Below, in pieces: positions 28,801-37,316 of a stretch of DNA of 64,000 nt. Under the pieces are notes generated by a model. That model was not told the origin of the DNA. It saw only the letters and a list, made by a program, of their open reading frames with translations, and searched no databases. The DNA comes from Rhynchopus euleeides (lineage: Eukaryota; Euglenozoa; Diplonemea; Diplonemida; Diplonemidae), in assembly GCA_963210315.1 (NCBI GenBank), contig OY723307.1, positions 496,001 through 560,000 on the forward strand. The letters run 5' to 3'. Made by a program: the position numbers and the translations under genes. The first letter of the stretch is position 1. Each line of letters starts with the position of its first letter.

Positions 28801-31800
28801 GCGCATCCCACACATGGTGGACAGGATGAACCGAATCGCTGTGCTGTACGAGGATCACCCGACCCTCTCCTCTGCTGACGCCCTCGGCCCTGTGGGCATC
28901 GCGATCTCGGTCGCCCTCCCTGCTGCTGGACTAGAGTGGGGCGACGACATCCGTTACTGTGCCATCGGGGATATGTGTCTCGCCGGTGAACCACGGTCCT
29001 CCCGGAACCATGCGCTGCGCGACAATCTGCGGCGGCAGGGCTGGAAGGCGCTGGCGAAGCACCGTCCTTCCTTCTCGGGGATCGAAAACGGTGTGGACTA
29101 CGACAGGACGAACGCGCTCCGCCTGGAGACGAAGGACGGGAACCTCTCGCGGGCGCTGACGGTGGTGCTTACTGGTGGTGTCTTCTTCGCGACACGATGG
29201 GGGCGCAACGGCGCCTACGTCTCTGGCAGGCGTGCGACGACAGACGAGACGTCGGACTCCTCATCCCATGCCCCATCTCCCTCACCGGCTGCTGACGCGG
29301 CTATGGAAGGGGACGAAGAGGATGAAGAAGCTGAGGAAGAGGAGGAGTGCGAGTACGAAGAGGAGGAGGACGAGGAGCAGGGAGACGCCGATCTGCTCGG
29401 TTCTCAGGATTCCTTCGACTGGGATATCGTGTCCGATCCGGCGGCTGAAGAGGCAGACGTACGGGACCCCAAGCTGTGTGTACACTGCGATGGTGCGGAC
29501 AGTGACACGCCCGATCACCTTTGGTGGGCATGCAGTGCGTTTGACTCCGTCAGGTCTCAACCTCAGTACGAACCCCTGCTGCAGCTGGACCGCTCAGGGT
29601 GGCCCCCGTGCCTTGCGAGATACGGCGTGGTGCCAGAGGGATTCCAGGTAGACGAGACCTTGCTGCACACGCTGATGGGGCGCATCGTGCTGAAGCGGTG
29701 GGAGCTCGAGGCGAAGATGCGGCGCGCTGGACCCCTCGTGCACCCCTGGACGGCTGCTCTCTCCTGGCCGGCAGAGGCTTTTGACTTCGACGTATCCAGT
29801 ATCCCAGAGAAGCCAGCAGCGCGGCTGTGGCCGTATAGCGCTGCGTCTCTCAGGGCGATACTTGCGTGGCTCGCAGCGCTCCAATGGACGAAGCAAGGCA
29901 CGGTGTCGAACATCGAGCTCGCCCTTGACTTCGAAATCTTCACAGGGAAGGCGTTACAGCCCTCGGAGCGCTCGGCACGAACCTCCAACCCCGCGATGGC
30001 CGAGCGTGGCAACCTCCTCTGGACGATGATGGGCTGCCTGAAGAGGCTATGCGACCAGCTAAGCCTTCCTACCCCGTGGCCTGCGCGACGCGAGGACCGG
30101 GTCGGCTCCCTCTGCTCGGTAGGCGCTGGAGAGGTCTGGGGCGGGATGACACCCCGGCCCGTGTTCGCAGGTGGCGCAGAGACGATCGCGGCGTTAGAGG
30201 CGAGTGCAGAACAGGCATGTGCGGCCGCAGGCGTCGATGCAGACGGCAATATCGTGAGGTGGGGAACAAACGTGTTCCCAGACTACACTGGGATCCCCCG
30301 GACCACGCGAGCCTCACAATGGGATGGGCCACGCCCGCCCCCGCCGCGCAGCGCTATACCCGTACCAGTGCCGCGGTCGCTCGCGAGCACGTCTCTGGGC
30401 CCCCGGAAAGTGTGCAACGCGCATTCGAAACCGAAATGCGACGAGTGCGATAATGCCAAGCGGAATTACGCACTGACGATAGCTGCGTGTTGCCGCGTCC
30501 ACCACCACCACGCGGACGGCCTGAAGGTGATGTGTTGTGAGACACACCACATGACGCGATGCGGCACCTGCGCCAATGTGAAGACATGCTGCGCGGCCGG
30601 CCACCATGGGCGCGCCCCCAGGGTCGACCAAGTTGCGAGCACGGATGACGACAGCAGCAGCTGCGAAGACGACTCTGACAGCGAGGGAGAGGAGGGCAGC
30701 TCTGGTGCCACTGAGCATGATGGAGACGACGCTGCAGATGCGGGCTCCACCAGCGAGGAAGTCCCTCCCTCGTCTGAGATGGATAGCGACACGACGGCTG
30801 CGGCTGCGGTGAAACGCACCGCCATCGTTCTGGACGCCTCCGACGAGGACTCGATGGGGCAGGATGCCGTGAAACGCACCGCCATTTGTTTAGATCACTC
30901 TGACGAGGGCCCGTCCCTCTGGGGGGCTGGGATAGTGTGTGTGCGACAGCCAGAGTGGGACATGTGTGCGTCTCTTCTTCTTCTTTGGCCGGGCGTGATT
31001 GAGCATTTGGCTCTTTGCTGCCCCGACGATCAGCCCAGTGAGGGCGAGTTGGGTTCTTCTGCGGAGTCATCTGCGTTGACCCCACGCGAATTCCCTGGTT
31101 TTCTTTTCTCGCCTTCCCCTCGAATGAATACCCCTGCTTCCCCTACCCCGCGTAAGATGGGTGCAGAGCACGTTACGCTTGATGCGGATGAATCGTCGGG
31201 CTCCCAGCCTGATGATGCTCGTCTCGCTCCACCAGCAGATACAGCACCGCCTCCGGCGCCCTCTCCGGCTCCGGAGCTCGTGCTGCACACAGACCTGCTG
31301 GACGGGCTACAGACCCCGCAGTCGGGCTCGCCGCCCCTCCCAGAGAGCGCCACGCAACGGAGATCTCCGAGCCCTTGCGTGGGGCGCCGCCTTCCTTTCT
31401 CTCCCTCTCTCCCCTCTGAGTCCTCGGTGCCCCGCGCGCAGAAGCGGGTAGCACCCATACAGGAGACAGGCGAATCTGCCCTGGGGCAACGCTCCTTTAA
31501 CAACAGAAGAGTAGAACCTCAACCCCCCGTGTCCCCTGGTTCACCGATTTCAGCGTCAAGCCTTCGGCCTGACGAGGATAGTATCATGTCCCCATCAGAA
31601 CTTGCTTCCCCCCTTCCTCTCTCGCCTGCACCTTCCCTTGTTGTGGATGACTCGCCGGGCTTTCAGCCCGTCGACACTCGGCTTAGTCCCCCATCAGACA
31701 CTGTGTCACCCCCACCACCCTCTCCATGTCAGGAGCCCCTAGTGCCTTTAGACACTGCAACCCCCTCTCTTCCCGACTGGCAGGCAGAAACGCCGTCTCA

Positions 31801-32335
31801 CCAGGGGGGCGACACGCTCTCCCACGAGTGCACGTCGCCGAGCCCTTACGTGGGGCGTCGACTTCCTTTCTCCCCTTCCTCCCCTTCTGAGTCCTCGGTT
31901 CCCCGCGCGCAGAAACGTGTAGCGCACATGCGGGAGGCAGACGAATCTGCCCTGGAGCGATGCTCGTTTCATAACAACAGAGCAGGTTTTCCTTCCTCCC
32001 GCACGATCATCAGCACAGCTAGATCAGGCGTGCCTTCCCCTTTCCCACGGGCCTCACAGGCCTTGCGCTTCTTGGAGCGCAAGACACGTGCTGTCCGTCC
32101 TTCTCCTTCTCGTTTCCTCCAGAAGCAGGTGTTGCGTGCGGTTCCGAAGCGCACCCGCTGCATCCCCTCTCCCACCATCTTTCGTTCGGCGGCTATTCCG
32201 CGCTCTTTTCAACGCGTCGTCGCGAAGATTGCGCCTCAGTATCAGCAGGCGCAATCTCCGGCTTCCAGTGTGTGTGTGTCCCCCCTCCTTTACAGCGCAA
32301 CGAGGAGGAGAGCGAAACCGTGTGGTGTCACGTAG
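25853..32335 (+). CDS. Retrotransposon B ORF2: APE-like endonuclease, reverse transcriptase, Cys/His-rich tail
   Basis: About 2160 aa, numbering from just before the 2A peptide. An APE-type endonuclease (1-270) has QET and SRIDYVL, but GNLN instead of GDxN and PNH instead of SDH. Reverse transcriptase (about 565-850): RPITVTS, LALDFQKCFDRVPQ, GILQGCPISVILIN and SFADDG. An acidic Glu-rich stretch lies near 1160-1185, and a C2HC knuckle CVHCDGADSDTPDHLWWAC at about 1211. A conserved domain ending VWGGMTPRP precedes a Cys/His-rich module (about 1523-1590: CNAHSKPKCDEC, HHHH, CCAAGHHG) that element A shares. The tail is Pro/Ser-rich with two related blocks around VGRRLPFSPS and two KRTAI(V/C)LD-acidic motifs. 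The only ATG near the start lies within the 2A sequence. The element copies itself by target-primed reverse transcription; the endonuclease may be dead. Confidence 0.9.
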   Translation: MGGDIETNPGPTNNLVVATLNVTSLDAHFDVLRDVPAHVVGLQETCSSRRQQEEVDWVLRKGDGRPQEWAFLWGKERPPRRSKNAPSGNIACGQRGGGVATMVRQPCVSRAVPNSAITAGFEDGRVMHSMVALGSGATFLHVFVVYAHSGCDNKTVAAREALLNSVLFEAQAQVGGAPAVVLGNLNTDVARSPTLRRALENEWVDAAVLQATRSDGDPPPTYTSTRASSRIDYVLMNRIAAQSFVSCSTSLAGVPNHSLVSVTLDSLAFAQETLRYKVPRAIPAPPRSPDADETPPEPPDLAPFYDAVKREAVEDAWMILSGMCERHLLDGSEVAASEERSYLGRGAAREPQRVRVAAPSSATLGTVATAKELRYSATISRMEHYVRARSCVKSGPGAVSGQLVRCWRKCRNVLRELPQECGVTSHLLGSVPDVATVKKLLHAVRGRLHDINREACKARKQRWRGTVRQMFASDRKSLVTVLKGSPGQAADTVKKGNGELTAKVSEMDAILMEAWAPIHRMYTGDRAEPEFAPFAREYDGLFEKHPMQVEDVSGSDLLEMLKRRKKKSAACGVDGWRMDELQRLPLPLMDGFAAFFNLVERTGKWPKGLLTALVSLIPKSEDLSPTNLRPITVTSAVYRLWACRRLIDIMKWQETWALDTQHGFRQGHRCEDVLNELTTLIEETLLDDSKQLYLLALDFQKCFDRVPQKLVLELAEAMGLHQRILRPLKTMYSGLKRRFKLPLGVGGRFEVTNGILQGCPISVILINALLSVMFKAVDVRVPSVSSQSFADDGTLVSQEDEASVQQAVDVVVGFCNITGMALNVKKTVAMGIPRGSSGFRRRHPYVGQVRVQDNILPTETASKILGAKACVSDKVQVRRNDARLESHKPLLMRLPTSPLSTRQRAEIVASNVVSSTVSGGAFAPLSKTATQRLRSRLTTGILGVKHPSRSVGAMLTILHKAHRVDPAIANSYRILCNLFDTCVRIPHMVDRMNRIAVLYEDHPTLSSADALGPVGIAISVALPAAGLEWGDDIRYCAIGDMCLAGEPRSSRNHALRDNLRRQGWKALAKHRPSFSGIENGVDYDRTNALRLETKDGNLSRALTVVLTGGVFFATRWGRNGAYVSGRRATTDETSDSSSHAPSPSPAADAAMEGDEEDEEAEEEEECEYEEEEDEEQGDADLLGSQDSFDWDIVSDPAAEEADVRDPKLCVHCDGADSDTPDHLWWACSAFDSVRSQPQYEPLLQLDRSGWPPCLARYGVVPEGFQVDETLLHTLMGRIVLKRWELEAKMRRAGPLVHPWTAALSWPAEAFDFDVSSIPEKPAARLWPYSAASLRAILAWLAALQWTKQGTVSNIELALDFEIFTGKALQPSERSARTSNPAMAERGNLLWTMMGCLKRLCDQLSLPTPWPARREDRVGSLCSVGAGEVWGGMTPRPVFAGGAETIAALEASAEQACAAAGVDADGNIVRWGTNVFPDYTGIPRTTRASQWDGPRPPPPRSAIPVPVPRSLASTSLGPRKVCNAHSKPKCDECDNAKRNYALTIAACCRVHHHHADGLKVMCCETHHMTRCGTCANVKTCCAAGHHGRAPRVDQVASTDDDSSSCEDDSDSEGEEGSSGATEHDGDDAADAGSTSEEVPPSSEMDSDTTAAAAVKRTAIVLDASDEDSMGQDAVKRTAICLDHSDEGPSLWGAGIVCVRQPEWDMCASLLLLWPGVIEHLALCCPDDQPSEGELGSSAESSALTPREFPGFLFSPSPRMNTPASPTPRKMGAEHVTLDADESSGSQPDDARLAPPADTAPPPAPSPAPELVLHTDLLDGLQTPQSGSPPLPESATQRRSPSPCVGRRLPFSPSLPSESSVPRAQKRVAPIQETGESALGQRSFNNRRVEPQPPVSPGSPISASSLRPDEDSIMSPSELASPLPLSPAPSLVVDDSPGFQPVDTRLSPPSDTVSPPPPSPCQEPLVPLDTATPSLPDWQAETPSHQGGDTLSHECTSPSPYVGRRLPFSPSSPSESSVPRAQKRVAHMREADESALERCSFHNNRAGFPSSRTIISTARSGVPSPFPRASQALRFLERKTRAVRPSPSRFLQKQVLRAVPKRTRCIPSPTIFRSAAIPRSFQRVVAKIAPQYQQAQSPASSVCVSPLLYSATRRRAKPCGVT

Positions 32336-32430
32336 AGCAAGAGTAGGATAGCGGGCCCGGTTCCTCACGGTATGGTCCTTCGGGGCCAGGCTGCGATGCC
32401 AGCACGCTAACCCAAATTGCAATACGATTT

Positions 32431-32469
32431 GTTGTGATTTGTTGTTTTTTCCCCAGCCTGATTACCCCA
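32431..32469 (-). repeat. Right terminal inverted repeat of the composite unit
   Basis: Mirror of 23612-23651. It lies about 95 bp after the ORF2 stop, with no poly-A between. Confidence 0.88.
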
Positions 32470-32474
32470 ATCGA
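32470..32474. repeat. Target-site duplication ATCGA, right copy
   Basis: Direct repeat of 23607-23611 bordering the inverted repeat. Confidence 0.85.
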
Positions 32475-33732
32475 GCAGATTCCCCGCACGATCCACTGGG
32501 CCTCGAGCAAGTCGTGGGGCCTGGACCTTACCCCGTCGTATACCGAGGTGCCCGACCGGGACACGCGAAGCGAACAGTGGGACCCTACTCCCGTAGCCCC
32601 CACCCGTGACCCCCTCGACACGGTCAGCCCGAGGTCGGCGCCGTGCGGCGCTGAGCGCTATGCCCCCCGTTCGGAGGTGCTGGCTCGCAACGTCTGCAGG
32701 GCCCACTCCAAGCCCAAGTGCCATGACTGCGACGCGGCGGGGCACAACCGAACCCTGCGAATGAAAGACTGCTGCCGGGCCCACCACCGCCAGGATGACG
32801 GACTGCCCGTGCAGTTCTGCAGCACGCACCGGCTGCTCCGCTGCGGCACCTGCAGCTCCTCCAACATGTGCTGCAAGCGTGGCCACCACGGCTGCCGCGA
32901 CCATGACCTGCCCCCCTGCGGGGTCTGCGCCTCTCTGCCTGAGATGGATGACAGACGCCCCACCGCTTGCTGCAAGAAGGGCCACCACGCCCCTCCCGCC
33001 CCTGCGACGCCTGTGGAGGCAGACGCCCCCACCCCGCCGCCCCATGTGCCGCCAACCCCGCCCTTCCCAGAGGCGACTGCGCCTACCGTGGGGGATCTTC
33101 CCTCCACCACGCCACCCCGTGTGCCTGCGCCTCAGCCCTCCCCTGAAGCGACCCCGTGTCCCGCTACTCCCGAGCCCGCCACCCCTCCAGTTATCCTGAA
33201 GAGGCTGGCCCATACCGTGTGCTCCCCGGGCTCACCCCACCGCCACCTGATGCAGCCTCGTAGGAGGCTCTCACCCGACGGCGTCAGGCCATCCATCCCC
33301 GCCGTGGCGCAGCTGAAGCGCACCGCCTTAGAGGCGCATACCGGTTCCACCCCGGCACTGCCTGCCCAAAGGCCTAGGGTCGACCACGTGATCCCCACCG
33401 CTGACGCTGACGCTGACGTGGGCGCCGCTGATCCGGACCCACCTTCTCCTACTACCTCCCCTCCCGACGGCGTGTCCGTTGACGCAGCCCTTCCCCAAAG
33501 GCCCCGTTCTGGTGCCTCTTCCTCCTCCGCCCGTGCGCGGTCACCGCACGCGCCTACAGGCTTCCGGGCCTACCTTAATCCTCCTTCCTCACGTAGCGCG
33601 TCACCGGGCGCTACAGACCGTGTGGCGCCTGCGCCTCCTCCTCCTCCTGTGTCACTTCCCTCACCCCACCAGAGCAGCTCCTCTCTCAAACAAGGGGAGT
33701 CTACCGGGCCGCGGGCCCGCGTAGTTAAGTAG
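32475..33732 (+). pseudogene. Non-LTR retrotransposon A, part 2 (Cys/His-rich C-terminal region)
   Basis: Continuation of the element A frame after the insertion, starting in codon ATC-GAG across the junction. It aligns with element B: SKSWGLDLTPSYTEVP parallels RWGTNVFPDYTGIP, and CRAHSKPKCHDCDAAG parallels the element B Cys/His module (also HHRQDD, CCKRGHHG, CCKKGHHA). A Pro/Ala/Ser-rich tail follows, with one LKRTALE motif and a TAG stop at 33730-33732. Read alone it would be annotated as a 432-aa orphan from 32434, but its first residues are then just the inverted repeat translated. After the stop come about 58 bp and a GA tail. Confidence 0.88.
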
Positions 33733-33790
33733 ACGACACCCTTGGGGTGCGAGTATTTTCGTTTCGGGGATATTCACACTATAAGCATAC

Positions 33791-33818
<28 letters not shown>
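33791..33818 (+). repeat. (GA)n tail at the 3' end of retrotransposon A
   Basis: Follows the 3' UTR motif ATTCACACTATAAGCATACGA. A related tail (AATCATACGAAAGAGAGAGAG) occurs without an element body at about 42424-42470. A GA run also precedes the 5' end of element A at 20939-20954. Confidence 0.7.
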
Positions 33819-33821
<3 letters not shown>

Positions 33822-33838
33822 TTTTGAATGATGGGAGG

Positions 33839-34692
33839 CATAGCTTCCGATAAGAATCCGACCCCCGACCCCCGACCCCCCCTTAGCAAAACTACCCCCC
33901 CCTCCCAAAAAATCTCAGGGGTTTCCCGAGGAAACGCGGTTCCCCCCTCTCCTGCGTTGTTTGGGCTCCGTGCGGATCGTAGTGGGGTCACTTTGTTGGT
34001 GTAGGTGCCACAGAACACCTCTGAAATGCGGATGTGGTTCCTTGAGAAAAGGGGGGTTGGAACCTCGGGGGTCGGAATCCGACCCCCGACCCCCCATTTT
34101 TCGGGGGTCGGAGGGGGTCGGGGCTATATCCCGACCCCCCATTCTTGCGGGGGTCAGGATCCGGAAGATGGGGGGTCTGAAACAGTGGTCAAACTCGGGT
34201 CGGAATTTTCGCGTTTTTTCTCGGGGGTCGTAGATGGGGGTCGGAAACTAGGGGTTGGAATATGGGGCGGTCCCCCCTCCCGACCCCCCACACGGGGTTT
34301 TCAAAACCCCGTTCTTTGGACTATTTGGAGTTTGTGCGGATCGTAGTGGGGTCATTTCGTGGGTCTTGGGACCAAGCTTCAACAACGAAACATGGGTCTG
34401 GTCCAGGTACTGTCATGGGAGGACGTGACCGGGAGGCACACCAGGCCACCCCCACCACCCACCCAGCGGGACCCTCCCGACCCCCTCCTCGGGTTTTTCA
34501 AAAACCCGTTCTTTTGAATATTTGGAGTTTGTGCGGATCGCAGTGGGGTCATTTTTGACATGGGGTGCCTATTCACACCCCTTATTGGTGGTCCCCATCC
34601 AGGCCACATTCCTTAGGAAATAGTAAGGCGACCCCCTCCGACCCCCCCTCCCGACCCCTGCGACCCCCGACCCCCGCTTATCGGAAGCTATG
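33839..34692. mobile_element. 854-bp non-autonomous element with 8-bp target duplication
   Basis: The ends CATAGCTTCCGATAAG and CTTATCGGAAGCTATG are perfect 16-bp inverted repeats. ATGGGAGG is duplicated at 33831-33838 and 34693-34700. An 8-bp duplication is typical of hAT-type (also some P/Merlin) transposition. Inside are GACCCCCGACCCCC palindromes and three subrepeats around TGTGCGGATCGTAGTGGGGT (about 33970, 34334, 34532). No coding capacity. Confidence 0.88.
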
Positions 34693-34700
34693 ATGGGAGG

Positions 34701-35887
34701 GGGGGGAAGGAGGGTGGGGGGTGTGATGGCAGCATCATATGGAAGCGCGAAGTCCAACGCTAAATCTCTCAGCTCGACACAGATCGATGAGGGAGGCGGG
34801 GGGTGGGGTGGGGGGACGATCGAGACAGCAGTGTCATCCCTTTTGAGGTGATTCTTTTGACAAGCGCAGCGTGCGCGCGCCGGCAAGGCCCCGCTGCTTT
34901 CGGGCCTGGTGGCAGGACCAGTCACTCCTGCAGCACGGGACAACCCGTCGGAGGTCTAATAATCGTGTTTCATGCCAACCCCCAGGGGACGTGCTGCGTT
35001 CCTTGAAACGCAAGCGTCAGGGACAAAGCAGCTGCGATGAGATAATAAAAAACTGTGAAGGCAGAGCCAACGCTAAAAACGCGGAGCTGGGGTGGTCTCT
35101 CGCAAAAAAAAAGATAAGGCACGTTGGACGCTCCACAAAGCCCTTGGTTCCGAACGACGCACACAGCACAGCACAGCACACAACAGGGATAGTGTCTCGG
35201 TGGCACTCTGGTAGGGACGCAGGCCAGATAACCCCAAAGACCTTCAAGCCCAGAGTGAAGCACCGCAACATTCTCCCTTTCTCTGCTGGACCGACGCAAC
35301 TTCACAATACTGCTCGACACCCCGACCCCCTGCTGTGGAGATCAAAACACACTTCGCGCTGCGGGTCTCTCTGCGTGCCACGCGCACGCACTCCCCACCT
35401 TACCAGCGATGTGGCGCGATTGGGAACCCGCAGCACGCCACAGCCATATCATGGCCTCAGGTGCCTTCGTTCTGTCGTGCGTCTCATAGTGATCAGCCCG
35501 AACCACGAGATGGGTCACACTGGCACTATGTTTGACACCGGCAGAGTGATGAAGGCCGGACATCATATGCCGATGGACTATATAGCACACCACACAGTGT
35601 TGACCACAGGGGAGGAGGGGGTGGGAGTGGGGGTAGGAGGCAGGGGGAATAGGCTTCAGGACCACAGCAGTGGGGTGCTCTGCGAAACCGAATTTGTCAT
35701 AAAAGAAACAGAGAGAGAGATCTGCGGTGAGTTGCTTTTTCTTTCGCATCACACACCCCCCACCCCCCCACCCCAACCCATCCCATCCCCCCCCTCCGCC
35801 GGGCGAGGGAAAAAACACCTTCGCTCTTCTCTCTGTTCTTTTGCGTTGTTCTCCCCTGATCCCTTCATCCCCTAATTGGCGGCATTC
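34701..35887. other. Intergenic up to the assembly gap, no gene seen
   Basis: Mixed-composition DNA with a CCCCACCC-rich stretch near 35755-35800. No frame with domain or codon character. The remainder toward 35887 ends in unknown bases. Confidence 0.45.
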
Positions 35888-36087
35888 NNNNNNNNNNNNN
35901 NNNNNNNNNNNNNNNNNNNNNNNNNNNNNNNNNNNNNNNNNNNNNNNNNNNNNNNNNNNNNNNNNNNNNNNNNNNNNNNNNNNNNNNNNNNNNNNNNNNN
36001 NNNNNNNNNNNNNNNNNNNNNNNNNNNNNNNNNNNNNNNNNNNNNNNNNNNNNNNNNNNNNNNNNNNNNNNNNNNNNNNNNNNNNNN
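35888..36087. other. Assembly gap (200 N)
   Basis: Exactly 200 unknown bases, probably a fixed-size scaffold gap, just left of foldback element copy 1. True length unknown. Confidence 0.99.
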
Positions 36088-36163
36088 ACTTCCCAGCCCA
36101 CATTGAAGTGTGCTGGAAAGACAACGGGGGCACCACAATCTCGGCACATCGGGGGGGGGGGGG

Positions 36164-37316
36164 GTAGGGGGGGGTCAAATGGGGGTGACAAACACGATTT
36201 TTCAAAAAACCGGCGCAGAGGCCCCAAAGCCCCCGTAAACCCTCCAAACCCCCCCAGATCGGTCCGGAAACCCATCGAACCCCACTTTTCCACCATTCCG
36301 GGCACCTCAGGTGCCCAAATTGGGGTACCTAAATTTTGTGCCACCGTTTGGTACCGTACAGTGCCACTGTGTGGGAGGTTGGAAAAGAAAATGCCCCAAC
36401 ACACCACATCTGAGGGTTGCAATGCATGTTGCTTGCTAACCACGTCATCCGGTGGGTGTCAGGCGCTATGTAGGTGGCATTAGCCAGGTCTTCGATGTGT
36501 TCTGGCTTGTATATATACCTCCCTGCCTGCGGCACAGGCACTGCCTTTGTCCCCCATACCAGCCACAGAGAGCGTATTGTACTCGGTCCACGGTTGCTGA
36601 TTCATTGTGATGCGTTGTATCCTCGAGTGAACGTCACACACTAGTGGCACCACCACCCGCCATCCGAGAGCTGTATTGACTTTGCGCGCTTCCGTTGTAT
36701 TCACCTCGCCACGCATATTGCACCGTTCAGTACCAGTGCTCTTGGGCCAGGCAAAGTAGACCGCAGCAACTACCAATTCTGGCACAATGGGTACCACGAC
36801 AGCGCACTTCATGTGTTCCCGGAATGTACAGCTCGTGTTGCAACAGTCGTTGTCAACACATCCCGGTTGTGGAGCACTGCTGCACAGGAATCACACGACC
36901 ATCTGGACTGTTCCGTACCTACAGGCAGCCTCCCGGTGCATGGTGGCAGGGAGGTATATATACAAGCCAGAACACATCGAAGACCTGGCTAATGCCACCT
37001 ACATAGCGCCTGACACCCACCGGATGACGTGGTTGGCAAGCAACATGCATTGCAACCCTCAGATGTGGTGTGTTGGGGCATTTTCTTTTCCAACCTCCCA
37101 CACAGTGGCACTGTACGGTACCAAACGGTGGCACAAAATTTAGGTACCCCAATTCGGGCACCTGAGGTGCCCGGAATGGTGGAAAAGTGGGGTTCGATGG
37201 GTTTCCGGACCGATCTGGGGGGGTTTGGAGGGTTTACGGGGGCTTTGGGGCCTCTGCGCCGGTTTTTTGAAAAATCGTGTTTGTCCACGTAAAAGGGTGG
37301 CATTTGACCCCCCCTA
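36164..37316 (+). mobile_element. Foldback element, copy 1 (about 1.15 kb)
   Basis: The two arms of about 350 bp are inverted repeats of each other (about 36171-36525 and 36945-37314). They begin TAGGGGGGGGTCAAAT and contain GGGCACCTCAGGTGCCC, itself a palindrome. About 420 bp of unique sequence separates them. Short frames seen on both arms are mirror artefacts. Copy 2 (41026-42178) is the same element in reverse orientation. No transposase. Confidence 0.85.

Larger units (their letters stand above)
23612..32469. mobile_element. 8,858-bp TIR-bounded composite unit inserted into retrotransposon A
   Basis: The ends are inverted repeats of about 40 bp: TGGGGTAATCAGGCTGGGG at 23612, mirrored at 32469, followed on each side by AAAAAACAACAAATCACAAC (one extra G on the left). 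ATCGA is duplicated outside both ends. Removing the unit plus one ATCGA joins ATC CTG ATC GA to G CAG ATT, which restores the element A frame and its alignment to element B. Inside are subterminal TTGTGATTTG arrays, a duplicated left end, a GATC hairpin and retrotransposon B (about 25206-32410). No transposase was recognised, so mobility must have come in trans, or the retrotransposon entered an older TIR element. Confidence 0.88.

Noticed and set aside
23612-32469. LTR retrotransposon interpretation of the terminal repeats
   Set aside because: The repeats are inverted, not direct, and the internal RT is of the APE-endonuclease non-LTR type.
32434-32474. Independent start of a 432-aa gene at 32434
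   Set aside because: The first codons are the inverted repeat; the frame is the continuation of retrotransposon A.
35872-36247. Open frames through the N run
   Set aside because: They read across 200 unknown bases.
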